Program-made: the position numbers and the translations under genes
Assembly: GCA_002454505.1 (NCBI GenBank)
Contig: DKJA01000112.1
Location: 438-21,858, forward strand
Length of the DNA stretch: 21,421 nucleotides
Source of the DNA: Oxalobacteraceae bacterium UBA6704
GTDB taxonomy: Bacteria > Pseudomonadota > Gammaproteobacteria > Burkholderiales > Burkholderiaceae_D
Direction: 5' to 3'
Notes under the pieces: generated by a model
The model's input: the letters and a program-made list of their open reading frames with translations, nothing else
Database searches by the model: none
What the model was told of the DNA's origin: nothing
Part shown: piece after piece, positions 7,915 through 15,060 of the stretch
Layout: every line of letters begins with the position of its first letter
How positions within the stretch are numbered: the first letter of the stretch is position 1

Positions 7915-8292
7915 TCAGCTCCCCACTATATTCAGGATATTCCCGTCCGGGTCGCTGAACCATGCGAGTTTCATCCCGTTCCCCACGTGGATGTCGCCAT
8001 GCAGCGACAGACCCGGCATCTGGTAGTGCTCGAAAGTCACTCCCCGATCGCGCAGCGCAGTTACAATTTCCCCGATTTCATCGCCGACGCTCCACGTGAT
8101 ACCTGTCGCCTTATTCGTGCCGGCGAAATCCGAGCGATATACGATAATCACCGAACTGCCGCTCAGATAAGACAGCAGTTCCTCGCCCTCGCTGCCGTTT
8201 TGCCGCAGCCCCAGCACATTGCCATAAAACTCCCTTGCCGCAGCCATATCGCTGACGGCAACCGTTGCCATCGCTTCCGTATTTGCCAGCAT
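7915..8292 (-). CDS. VOC-family (glyoxalase/dioxygenase fold) protein
   Basis: A 125-residue single-domain protein of the vicinal-oxygen-chelate superfamily, built from two beta-alpha-beta-beta-beta modules. The N-terminal module contains MAAAREFYGNVLGL, and the C-terminal module ends with KLAWFSDPDGNILNI, the usual family ending. Members include glyoxalase I, extradiol dioxygenases and bleomycin- or fosfomycin-resistance proteins; nothing here fixes the substrate. The start at 8292 is chosen because AAGGAGGT lies six bases upstream. A GTG fifteen bases earlier would overlap that site and is unlikely. It is transcribed convergently with the H-NS gene and divergently from the amidohydrolase. 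Confidence 0.88.
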   Translation of the reverse strand: MLANTEAMATVAVSDMAAAREFYGNVLGLRQNGSEGEELLSYLSGSSVIIVYRSDFAGTNKATGITWSVGDEIGEIVTALRDRGVTFEHYQMPGLSLHGDIHVGNGMKLAWFSDPDGNILNIVGS

Positions 8293-8398
8293 GACGACCT
8301 CCTTCACAGTGGATATGCGGCCAGCTTAGCGATGCCGTGCTTGCGGCAGCGCGCCTTTGCTACGTATCATGTTTGCTTTTCAGGCAACGGGAGCCGCG

Positions 8399-9679
8399 AT
8401 GCGTCCAACCTTCTTTCAATCCGCGTTCGCACTGGCCGTTGCGCTGGTGGCCACCGTCGCCGGCGCGGCACCCGTGCTGCTGGTGCCCGACCGCGTGTGG
8501 ACCGGCGAAGGCCAGCCGCATGCCGGCTGGACGGTGCTGGTCGACGGTGGCCGGATCCAGGCGGCCGGCCCCGCCGCGCAGGTGGCCGTGCCGCCCGATG
8601 CCGAGCGCATCGAACTGCCCGGCAGGACGCTGATCCCCGGCCTGATCGACATGCACTCGCACGTGCTGCTCCATCCATACAACGAAACGAGCTGGGACGA
8701 CCAGGTGCTCAAGGAAAGCATCGAATACCGCGTGCTGCGCGCCGGCCGCCATGCGAATGCGCACCTGCAGGCCGGCTTCACGACCTTGCGCGACCTGGGC
8801 ACCGAGGGCGCCGGCTATGCCGACGTGGCCGTCCGCCGCGCCATCGACGAAGGCGTGATCCCCGGCCCGCGGCTGTTCATCGCCACGCGTGCCATCGTCG
8901 CATCGTCGAGCTATGGCCCCAACGTGAAGGCCTACCGGCCGGACATGGTGCTGCCGGTCGGCGCGCAGGAAGCCACCGGCGTCGATGAAGTGGTGAAGGC
9001 AGTGCGCGAGCAGGCGGCCCATGGCGCCGACTGGATCAAGGTGTATGCCGATTACCGCACGGGGCCCGACAACGGCGCGCACGCGACCTTCAGCCAGGAC
9101 GAGCTGACTGCGCTGGTCCGCGCGGCGCACGAATCGGGCCGCAAGGTCGCGTCGCATGCCAGCACCGACGAAGGCATGCGCCGCTCCGTGCTGGCCGGCG
9201 CCGACACGATCGAACATGGTTATGGCGGCAGCGCGGCCACGTTCCGGCTGATGGCCGAGCGCAAGGTGGCGTATTTCCCCACGCTGACGGCGCCGGAAGC
9301 GTCGGGCGAATACTTCCAGCAGCACGTGCGGGGCGGGGCGCCGACACCGGCCATGCAGGCTGCCGCCGCCGCGTTCGCGCTGGCGCGGCAGGCCGGCGTG
9401 ACGATCGGACTGGGCAGCGATGTGGGCGTGTTCGCCCATGGCACCAGCGCGCGCGAGGCCGCGTGGCTCGTCAGGCTGGGCATGACGCCGGTCGAAGCGC
9501 TGCGCGCCGCCACCGTCGTCAATGCCGCGGTACTGGGCCGCGCCACGTCGCTCGGCCAGGTGAAGGCCGGCTTCCTGGCCGACCTGGTGGCCGTCGATGG
9601 CGATCCGGTCGCGGACATCGGCGCGCTGGCCAGGGTGGCCTTTGTGATGAAGAACGGGACGGTGTATAGACGTCAATGA
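8399..9679 (+). CDS. Secreted metal-dependent amidohydrolase
   Basis: A 426-residue protein of the imidazolonepropionase-like/Xaa-Arg dipeptidase branch of the amidohydrolase superfamily. A signal peptide (1-23, ending AGAAP) points to export. Metal ligands are visible in order: His86 and His88 (DMHSH), Lys214 (WIKVYAD, bridging carbamylated lysine), His253 (ASHAS), His273 (IEHG) and Asp341 (GSDVG). The binuclear site therefore looks complete. Related characterised enzymes hydrolyse N-acyl or N-terminal dipeptide bonds, but the substrate here is not predictable. ATG at 8399 has GGGAG six bases upstream; an earlier in-frame ATG at 8357 would precede the signal peptide. The stop is followed after nine bases by the LON-domain gene, which suggests an operon. 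Confidence 0.9.
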   Translation: MRPTFFQSAFALAVALVATVAGAAPVLLVPDRVWTGEGQPHAGWTVLVDGGRIQAAGPAAQVAVPPDAERIELPGRTLIPGLIDMHSHVLLHPYNETSWDDQVLKESIEYRVLRAGRHANAHLQAGFTTLRDLGTEGAGYADVAVRRAIDEGVIPGPRLFIATRAIVASSSYGPNVKAYRPDMVLPVGAQEATGVDEVVKAVREQAAHGADWIKVYADYRTGPDNGAHATFSQDELTALVRAAHESGRKVASHASTDEGMRRSVLAGADTIEHGYGGSAATFRLMAERKVAYFPTLTAPEASGEYFQQHVRGGAPTPAMQAAAAAFALARQAGVTIGLGSDVGVFAHGTSAREAAWLVRLGMTPVEALRAATVVNAAVLGRATSLGQVKAGFLADLVAVDGDPVADIGALARVAFVMKNGTVYRRQ

Positions 9680-9693
9680 GAAACGTCAATGAG
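9670..9693 (+). repeat. 13-bp-offset direct repeat at a stop/start junction
   Basis: ACGTCAATGAG occurs at 9670-9680 and again at 9683-9693, separated by AA. The first copy contains the amidohydrolase stop within ATGA; the second contains the ATG of the LON-domain gene. This looks like a short tandem duplication that separated an originally overlapping stop and start. Confidence 0.6.
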
Positions 9694-10342
9694 CGGCGCG
9701 GCGTCCGTTTCGGATGTGTGCGAATATCCGGCGATGATTCCACTGTTCCCGCTCAATACTGTGCTGTTCCCCGATGGCCGCCTGGCGTTGCAGGTGTTCG
9801 AGGTGCGCTATCTGGACATGGTGAAGAAGTGCATCGACCATTCCGAGGAATTCGGCATCGTCGCGCTGGCGCAGGGCGACGAGGTACGCAAGCCCGGCCA
9901 GCACGAGGTGCTGGCGCCCGTCGGCACGATGGCGCGCGTGGTGGACTGGACGGCGCCGCTGCCCGGCCTGCTGCAGATCACCTGCCTGGGCACGCGCCGC
10001 TTCCATATCGAGCACGCGGAACAGCAGCCGCACGGCCTGTGGATGGCCGATATCGTCCGCCTGCCGGACGATATGTCGGTGCCGGTGCCGGCCGACCAGC
10101 AGGATGTGGCGAACGCGCTGGGTTCGCTGATCCGTTCGCTGCAGCAGCGCGGCGTGCACGAACCGCAGATGCCGATCGCGACCCCGTACCGGCTCGATGA
10201 AAGCGGCTGGGTGGCGAACCGCTGGTGCGAACTGCTGCAGCTCGACCTGCCGCAGAAACAGCTGCTGCTGGCGCAGGACAATCCGCTGCTGCGCCTCGAA
10301 CTCGTCCAGGACGCACTGGCCGAAAGCGGCTATCTGAACTAA
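9689..10342 (+). CDS. LON peptidase substrate-binding (N) domain protein
   Basis: A 217-residue protein consisting essentially of the Lon N-terminal domain, without the AAA+ or protease domains. The domain begins IPLFPLNTVLFPDG at about residue 17 and continues with the characteristic FEVRYLDMV. Bacterial stand-alone members are common; their biochemical role is poorly defined. The start at 9689 is nine bases past the amidohydrolase stop. ATG at 9734 (MIPLFPLNTV) is an alternative that matches the domain edge, but neither has a strong Shine-Dalgarno. The short gap and the duplicated junction support co-transcription with the amidohydrolase. A GGGAC-type hairpin repeat follows the stop. Confidence 0.87.
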   Translation: MSGAASVSDVCEYPAMIPLFPLNTVLFPDGRLALQVFEVRYLDMVKKCIDHSEEFGIVALAQGDEVRKPGQHEVLAPVGTMARVVDWTAPLPGLLQITCLGTRRFHIEHAEQQPHGLWMADIVRLPDDMSVPVPADQQDVANALGSLIRSLQQRGVHEPQMPIATPYRLDESGWVANRWCELLQLDLPQKQLLLAQDNPLLRLELVQDALAESGYLN

Positions 10343-10346
10343 CCAG

Positions 10347-10384
10347 GTCGGGGACCGTCCCCGCTGTTGCCTTTTCTCCCCGAC
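10347..10384. repeat. Small GGGGAC repeat with a stem-loop
   Basis: GGGGACCGTCCCC at 10350-10362 is the same unit as in the larger arrays at 13486 and 17537. In addition GTCGGGGA (10347-10354) and TCCCCGAC (10377-10384) form a perfect 8-bp inverted pair, giving a larger stem. It lies a few bases past the LON-domain stop, so it may act as a 3' transcript end. The rest of 10343-10471 shows nothing else. Confidence 0.6.
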
Positions 10385-10471
10385 ATGGCCCCACGCCAGC
10401 ATCCCTCTCTGGCTCTTCGCAACCCGCCACCACCCCGCTAGACTGGCCGCTCCTCATCTCCCGGAGCCGCC

Positions 10472-11089
10472 ATGTACAACCCCGCCCCGTTCGCCGAAAC
10501 CCGCCGCGCCATCCAGCACGCCCTGATCCGCGACCATCCGCTTGCCACGCTGGTCGTCGCAGGCGCGGAGCTGACGGCGGACCTGGTTCCGTTCGTGCTG
10601 TATGCCGACGAGGGCGAGCACGGCACACTGCGCGCCCACGTGGCACGCGCCAATCCGCTGTGGCGCCAACTGCAGGCCGGGGCGCCATGCCTGGTGCTGT
10701 TCCAGGGCGCGCAGGCGTACGTGAGCCCGAACTGGTATCCCGGCAAACTGGAAAATCACAAGCAGGTGCCCACCTGGGACTACTGCACGGTACAGGTGCG
10801 CGGCACGGCGCGCGTGACGGACGATGCGGCCTGGCTGCGCCGCGCGCTGCACGACCTCACTTCCGCGCAAGAGCAGCAACTGCCGCAGCCATGGCGCATC
10901 GACGATGCGCCGGCCGATTACATTGCCGCGCTGTCGCAGGCCATCGTCGGCATCGAGCTGCCCATCGCGCATGTCGAGGCGAAGTGGAAGGTCAGCCAGA
11001 ACCGCAACGCGGCCGACCGGGCCGGCGTCGCGCAAGGGCTGGCGGAACGCGTGCCGGCAATGGCCGCGCTGGTCCGCGATTTCAGTTAA
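10472..11089 (+). CDS. PaiB-like FMN-binding negative transcriptional regulator
   Basis: A 205-residue protein of the FMN-binding split-barrel family named after Bacillus PaiB, which represses sporulation and degradative-enzyme genes. Family features are in order: MYNPAPF at the N-terminus, the HPLATLV strand, AYVSPNWYPGK near residue 90, and VPTWDYCTVQVRG near 105. The last two are the most conserved parts of the flavin fold. Actual DNA binding is not shown for most proteobacterial homologues, so this may be a flavin- or heme-handling enzyme instead. GGAG precedes ATG at 10472. The stop converges with the DMT transporter at a six-base gap. Confidence 0.88.
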   Translation: MYNPAPFAETRRAIQHALIRDHPLATLVVAGAELTADLVPFVLYADEGEHGTLRAHVARANPLWRQLQAGAPCLVLFQGAQAYVSPNWYPGKLENHKQVPTWDYCTVQVRGTARVTDDAAWLRRALHDLTSAQEQQLPQPWRIDDAPADYIAALSQAIVGIELPIAHVEAKWKVSQNRNAADRAGVAQGLAERVPAMAALVRDFS

Positions 11090-11095
11090 GGCGCA

Positions 11096-12067
11096 TCAGG
11101 CCGGGCTCAGTTGCTCTTCCGCCGCGTGCACGCGCACGGACCACGTCACGCCCGTCACCAGCAGCGCAATGGCCGCCGCTTCCAGCGGCCGTGGCCAGGC
11201 AGCGCGGTAGATGAAGCCGTACAGCAGCGCGAACAGCGTCTCGAACAGGATCAGTTGGCCGGACAGCGTGACGGGCACGCGCCGGCTTGCCACGTTCCAC
11301 AACTGGTTGCCGATGACGGAAGCGCCCAGCGCAAGCAGCGCATTCCACGTCCAGAACAGGCCCCAGTCGCGGCCCGTGGCGACGCCTGCCGCACCCGTCA
11401 CCTCACCACCCCAGATGACGAACGCCACGGCGCCGATCGCCAGCGCGATGATGCCGGACGCGAGGCCGTACAGCGCCGACCATTCGGCGCTGGTGAAGTG
11501 GGGATTCGTCTTCAGGTAGCGGGCATTGTCGACCGCGTACCACGTCCAGCACAGCAGCGCGCCGGCCGCCGCCGCGAGGCCGGCGACCGTGTGCAGCAGC
11601 GGCCGGCCCGTGTCGCCGGCGTGCATGAACACATCCACATTGATGCAGGCGATGCCGGCGGCAACCACCAGCAGCGGCAGTACCAGCTGCGCCAGCGGTA
11701 CCGCGCCGTGGTCGTGCCGGCCCAGCAGCGTGACGGTGATCGGCAGCACGCCGATGATCAGCGATGTCGGGGCCACGCCGGCCAGCTTCACGCCCAGTGC
11801 CAGCAGCATGTAGTAGACGATGTTCCCGGCCAGCGCGTGGCGCACCAATGCCGCGTAATCCTTGCGGTCGAGCCGGTGGGCCAGCGCGGCCAGTTTCGGC
11901 AGCAGCAGGACGAGCGCCATCGCGCCGTAAGCGGTGTAGCGGCCGACGGCCAGTTCCAGCGGCGAGAAGGCAGGCAGCAGCACCGGCACGATGAACACCA
12001 TTCCCCACAACGCGCCCGCGATCAGGCCGCAGAGTACCCCCATTCCCATTACGATCTTTCCATTCAT
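11096..12067 (-). CDS. DMT-superfamily (EamA-type) transporter
   Basis: A 323-residue inner-membrane protein with about ten hydrophobic helices in two EamA halves. The first helix is VLCGLIAGALWGMVFIVPVL, with the GxxxWG pattern of the family, and the half-repeat boundary lies near residue 160. DMT exporters move amino acids, nucleosides, drugs or other metabolites; the substrate is not identifiable. ATG at 12067 lacks a Shine-Dalgarno, whereas ATG at 12049 has GGAAAG eight bases upstream and may be the true start. It is divergent from the erythromycin-esterase-family gene across about 65 bp. Confidence 0.9.
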   Translation of the reverse strand: MNGKIVMGMGVLCGLIAGALWGMVFIVPVLLPAFSPLELAVGRYTAYGAMALVLLLPKLAALAHRLDRKDYAALVRHALAGNIVYYMLLALGVKLAGVAPTSLIIGVLPITVTLLGRHDHGAVPLAQLVLPLLVVAAGIACINVDVFMHAGDTGRPLLHTVAGLAAAAGALLCWTWYAVDNARYLKTNPHFTSAEWSALYGLASGIIALAIGAVAFVIWGGEVTGAAGVATGRDWGLFWTWNALLALGASVIGNQLWNVASRRVPVTLSGQLILFETLFALLYGFIYRAAWPRPLEAAAIALLVTGVTWSVRVHAAEEQLSPA

Positions 12068-12132
12068 TAAGGCTGCGCCAGTGTCGCACAGACTGCGCTA
12101 TCTTGGACCATCGGATAACCGCAGGAGACACC

Positions 12133-13485
12133 ATGATCGACCGGACAATCATCGCGGCGCTGCAGGCCGAGGCCCGCCCGTTCGGCGGCGCCGACGACTA
12201 CGAGTATCTGCTCGACTGCATCGGCGATGCGTCGATCGTGCTGCTGGGCGAAGCCACCCACGGCACGCGGGAGTTTTACCGGCTGCGCGCCGGGATCACC
12301 CGGCGGCTGATCGTCGAGAAGGGTTTCGATGCCGTGGCGGTGGAAGCGGATTGGCCGGATGCGCTGCGCGTCAGCCGCTACGTGCAGCACGGCGGCGACG
12401 ACATGGCGGCCGAGCAGGCGCTGTCCGGCTTCAAGCGCTTCCCGCAATGGATGTGGCGCAACCACGAAACCGTCGACCTGGTGAACTGGCTGCGGCTGCA
12501 CAACGGCCACGTGGCCAGCCCGGCCCGCCGCGCCGGCTTTTACGGGCTGGACCTGTACAGCCTGCAGCAGTCGATGCATGCGGTGATCGCCTACCTGCAG
12601 GAGGCGGATCCGGCGGCGGCGCAGCGTGCGCGCGAACGGTATTCCTGCATCGACCACATGGCGGACGATCCGCAGCGCTACGGCCATGCCACCACGTTCG
12701 GCATGAAGGAGGATTGCGCCCGCGAAGTGGTGCGCCAGCTGACGGAGCTGACCTACCAGGCCAATGTGCACCTGAAGCTGTCGGGCGGCCAGGTGCCGGA
12801 CGAACTGTTCTACGCGCAGCAGAATGCCCGCGTGGCGCAGAATGCGGAAACGTATTACCGCGCCATGTTCATGGGCCGCGACGAATCGTGGAACGTGCGC
12901 GACTCGCACATGGCGGAAACGCTGGAAGCGCTGCGCGAACATATCGGCCAGCGCACGGGCAAGCCGGGCCGCATCGTCGTGTGGGCGCACAACTCCCACC
13001 TGGGCGACGCGCGCGCCACCGAGATGGGCGAACACGGCCAGCTGAACCTGGGCCAGCTGGTACGCGAACGCTACCGGCCGGAGGATACTTTCCTGTTGGG
13101 GTTCACGACGCATACCGGCACGGTGACGGCCGCCACGGACTGGGACGGTCCGGCGGAGCTGAAGCAGGTGGTGGCGTCGCGGCCGGACAGCGTGGAGCGG
13201 CTGCTGCACGAGGCGTCCGTGGCCAGCGGCCTGCCGCAGCTGCTGCTGCCGCTGCGGGGCCGCGACAGCATGCTGGCCCGGCTGCCGTCGCGCCACCTGC
13301 AGCGGGCGATCGGCGTGATCTACCGGCCGGACACGGAACGCCACAGCCATTATTTTCACGCCGACGCGGCCAGGCAGTTCGATGCGCTGGTCCACGTGGA
13401 CCGCAGCACGGCGCTGCAACCGCTGGAGCGGTCGGCGTTGTGGCGGCAGGACGAGGTGCCGGAGACTTATCCGAGCGGGTTGTAA
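12133..13485 (+). CDS. Erythromycin-esterase-family hydrolase
   Basis: A 450-residue protein covering the whole erythromycin esterase domain (PF05139 type). The diagnostic segments are LGEATHGTREFY near residues 38-49 (Glu40, His43), VEADWPD near 70-76 and VVWAHNSHLGDAR with the second conserved histidine near 285-290. Characterised EreA/EreB/EreC enzymes open the macrolide lactone by activating water. Most chromosomal homologues have no proven macrolide activity, so resistance should not be assumed. AGGAG lies seven bases before ATG at 12133. The protein appears cytoplasmic, without a signal peptide. The gene ends one base before a large palindromic repeat array. Confidence 0.88.
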   Translation: MIDRTIIAALQAEARPFGGADDYEYLLDCIGDASIVLLGEATHGTREFYRLRAGITRRLIVEKGFDAVAVEADWPDALRVSRYVQHGGDDMAAEQALSGFKRFPQWMWRNHETVDLVNWLRLHNGHVASPARRAGFYGLDLYSLQQSMHAVIAYLQEADPAAAQRARERYSCIDHMADDPQRYGHATTFGMKEDCAREVVRQLTELTYQANVHLKLSGGQVPDELFYAQQNARVAQNAETYYRAMFMGRDESWNVRDSHMAETLEALREHIGQRTGKPGRIVVWAHNSHLGDARATEMGEHGQLNLGQLVRERYRPEDTFLLGFTTHTGTVTAATDWDGPAELKQVVASRPDSVERLLHEASVASGLPQLLLPLRGRDSMLARLPSRHLQRAIGVIYRPDTERHSHYFHADAARQFDALVHVDRSTALQPLERSALWRQDEVPETYPSGL

Positions 13486-13588
13486 GGGGACTGTCCCTGC
13501 AAGGGACTGTCCCCGGGGTTGCAGCCGTCTTTGCTCTGCTTAAAAAGCAAACGAGGGGACAGTCCCTGACAAGGCCGGGACAGTCCCC
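13486..13588. repeat. Composite palindromic repeat array C (2+2 inverted units)
   Basis: Four 13-bp units lie in a two-plus-two inverted arrangement: GGGGACTGTCCCT (13486), AGGGACTGTCCCC (13502), GGGGACAGTCCCT (13555) and CGGGACAGTCCCC (13576). Each unit is itself a GGGAC-N-GTCCC palindrome, and the outer halves pair with each other to form a long stem around a roughly 40-bp core. Positions 13486-13524 are identical to the reverse complement of 17606-17644. The array fills the gap between two convergent genes and may serve as a bidirectional terminator. Confidence 0.9.
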
Positions 13589-13830
13589 AGCGCGACGTTG
13601 GCGATGGCGGTCAGCCAGAACTTGACGAGAAACGACGTCTTGCCGGACTTGTGCCGCAGGACCTGCTGCGCGGCGAATCCGCCCGGCCAGCCGCCGAGGA
13701 AACCAAGCAGCAGCAGGGTGCGCTCGGGCGTGCGCCGCAGCCGGGCACGCGCGGCGCGCTTGTCGCGCGCATACGCGGCGAAGCACACGATGCTGAGCAC
13801 CGCATACCACGCCACCGCCAGCAACAACAT
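13540..13830 (-). CDS. DUF1294 small membrane protein
   Basis: A 96-residue inner-membrane protein. The first helix is LLLAVAWYAVLSIVCFAAY, then the family signature ARDKRAARARLRRTPERTLL, GFLGGWPGGFAAQQVLRHKSGK and a final helix FLVKFWLTAIANVAL. The function of DUF1294 proteins is unknown; some in other bacteria are fused to cold-shock domains. ATG at 13830 is five bases past the trpS stop, so it belongs to the trpS message and falls under its attenuator. The C-terminal tail LGTVPALSGTVPSFAF is read directly out of the GGGAC repeat array and is not part of the family domain. Confidence 0.85.
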   Translation of the reverse strand: MLLLAVAWYAVLSIVCFAAYARDKRAARARLRRTPERTLLLLGFLGGWPGGFAAQQVLRHKSGKTSFLVKFWLTAIANVALGTVPALSGTVPSFAF

Positions 13831-13835
13831 GGCAC

Positions 13836-14885
13836 TCAGAAGTAGCTCAGGCCCAGTGCCGCCTTGACTTCGTCGGCCGTCTTGGCCGCCACTTCGCGCG
13901 CGCGGGCCGTGCCTTCCTTCAGCATCTGCATGACCTGGCCCTTGTCCTTGGCGAATTCCTCGCGGCGGGCGCGGATCGGCGCCAGCATCTCCTGCAGCAC
14001 CACTTCCAGCCGCTTCTTGACGATCGAGTCGCCCAGGCCGCCGCGCACGTAATGCGCCTTCATTTCTTCCAGCGCGGCTTTTTCGGTATCGAATGCGTCC
14101 AGGTAGATGAAGGCCACATTGCCTTCCAGGTGGCCCGGGTCCTGCACGCGCAGGTGCAGCGGATCGGTATAAACCTTTTTCACGGCGGCGGTGATCTCGT
14201 CGGCGGAAGCGCCCAGATTGATCGTGTTGCCGAGAGACTTGCTCATCTTTGCCTTGCCGTCGATGCCCGGCAGCCGGCCGATTTCCGGCACCAGCGCCTT
14301 GCACTCGACCAGCACGTCGCGCTGGGCGATGCGGTTGAAACGGCGCACGATCTCGTTGGTCTGCTCGATCATCGGGATCTGGTCTTCGCCGACCGGCACG
14401 ATGGATGCCTTGAAGGCCGAGATGTCGGCCGCCTGCGAGGCCGGGTAGGTGAGGAAGCCGGCCGGGATGTCGCGCTCGAAGCCGCGCAGCACGATCTCCG
14501 CCTTGACGGTCGGGTTGCGCTCCAGCCGGGCCACGGTGACCATGTTCAGGTAATAGAACGTCAGCTCGGCCAGTTCCGGGATCTGCGACTGGATCAGGAT
14601 CGTCGACTTGGCCGGATCGATGCCGACCGCCAGGTAATCCAGCGCCACCTCGACAACGTTGCGGTGGACCTTGTTCGTGTCGTCCATATTGTCCGTCAGC
14701 GCCTGCGAGTCGGCCAGCATGATGAACTGCTGGTACTCGTGCTGATAGGCGACGCGGTTGCGCAGGCTGCCAACATAATGGCCCAGGTGCAGCGGACCGG
14801 TCGGACGGTCGCCCGTCAGGATCACGGCAGGACCGGCAGGAGCGGAAACGGCGGCGGGGGAGTCGGTTGGTACGGGCTGGCTCAT
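13836..14885 (-). CDS. trpS: Tryptophanyl-tRNA synthetase
   Basis: Charges tRNA-Trp with tryptophan, cytoplasmic class Ic synthetase. The 349-residue protein has the HIGH-type motif HLGH at 33-36, preceded by the TGDRPTGPL strand, and KMSKS at 213-217 within KAKMSKSLGN. VGEDQIPMIEQTNEI near 165-179 is the usual segment following the active-site domain. ATG at 14885 has GAGGA about six bases upstream; an upstream in-frame start near 14945 would lie inside the terminator hairpin and is rejected. The protein contains no tryptophan at all, so its synthesis does not stall when Trp-tRNA runs out. DUF1294 follows five bases after the stop. Expression is probably controlled by the attenuator upstream. 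Confidence 0.96.
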   Translation of the reverse strand: MSQPVPTDSPAAVSAPAGPAVILTGDRPTGPLHLGHYVGSLRNRVAYQHEYQQFIMLADSQALTDNMDDTNKVHRNVVEVALDYLAVGIDPAKSTILIQSQIPELAELTFYYLNMVTVARLERNPTVKAEIVLRGFERDIPAGFLTYPASQAADISAFKASIVPVGEDQIPMIEQTNEIVRRFNRIAQRDVLVECKALVPEIGRLPGIDGKAKMSKSLGNTINLGASADEITAAVKKVYTDPLHLRVQDPGHLEGNVAFIYLDAFDTEKAALEEMKAHYVRGGLGDSIVKKRLEVVLQEMLAPIRARREEFAKDKGQVMQMLKEGTARAREVAAKTADEVKAALGLSYF

Positions 14886-14934
14886 AGGATCCTCGGGGTA
14901 GCACTCATTTGTGCCCCTGCCGGGATGCGCCATG

Positions 14935-14962
14935 AAAAACGCCACCAGACAAGGGCGGCGTT
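14935..14962 (-). terminator. Intrinsic terminator (attenuator) in the trpS leader
   Basis: On the minus strand AACGCCGCC (14962-14954) and GGTGGCGTT (14946-14938) form a nine-pair stem with one G-U, a seven-base loop CTTGTCT and a T run ending at 14935. It lies about 40 bases past the leader-peptide stop and 50 bases before the trpS ATG. The 3' arm repeats CTGGTGGCG, the sequence that includes the leader Trp codons, so the arms can exchange partners. Confidence 0.85.
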
Positions 14963-14986
14963 GATATAGAAATCACATCACTTCAC

Positions 14987-15016
14987 AGTGGCCGCACTCT
15001 TCACGAGCGGCGCCAC
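14987..15016 (-). promoter_or_regulatory. Alternative (1:2) hairpin of the trpS attenuator
   Basis: GTGGCGCCGC (15016-15007, starting in the Trp codons) pairs with GCGGCCAC (14995-14988), leaving a two-base bulge. The same downstream arm can instead pair GCCACT with GGTGGC of the terminator 3' arm (six pairs including a wobble), or GCGGC with GCCGC of its 5' arm. This is the set of exclusive pairings expected of ribosome-mediated attenuation. Confidence 0.75.
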
Positions 15017-15054
15017 CAGCAAACGACAGAGGGATGCGATTGAAAGAAAATCAT
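15001..15054 (-). CDS. trpS leader peptide with tandem Trp codons
   Basis: A 17-codon reading frame encodes MIFFQSHPSVVCWWRRS. Two adjacent TGG codons (15018-15013) lie ten bases before the stop, immediately ahead of the leader hairpins and terminator. Tryptophan is rare, and a WW pair in a short frame placed exactly as in E. coli trpL is unlikely by chance. Proposed logic: a ribosome stalled on the Trp codons covers arm 1, arm 2 then captures a terminator arm and trpS is transcribed. A ribosome reaching the stop covers arm 2 and the terminator forms. No clear Shine-Dalgarno precedes the ATG; it may be leaderless. Confidence 0.85.
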   Translation of the reverse strand: MIFFQSHPSVVCWWRRS

Positions 15055-15060
15055 GCCGCT

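Noticed and set aside
9676..10200. Gene starting at the first ATGA of the duplicated junction
   Set aside because: This frame lacks any domain and overlaps the LON-domain protein, which is clearly coded in the frame of the second ATG.
13486..13588. CRISPR-like array
   Set aside because: Units are 13-bp palindromes with unequal, very short gaps and inverted pairs, no spacers of constant length and no cas genes.
13540..14904. Apparent 454-codon fusion frame through trpS into DUF1294
   Set aside because: The part over trpS is an alternative frame with no domain; only the last 96 codons, from the ATG at 13830, encode a real protein.
14886..14945. Twenty-residue N-terminal extension of TrpS
   Set aside because: The upstream ATG falls within the terminator hairpin region and has no ribosome site, while ATG at 14885 has GAGGA at good spacing.
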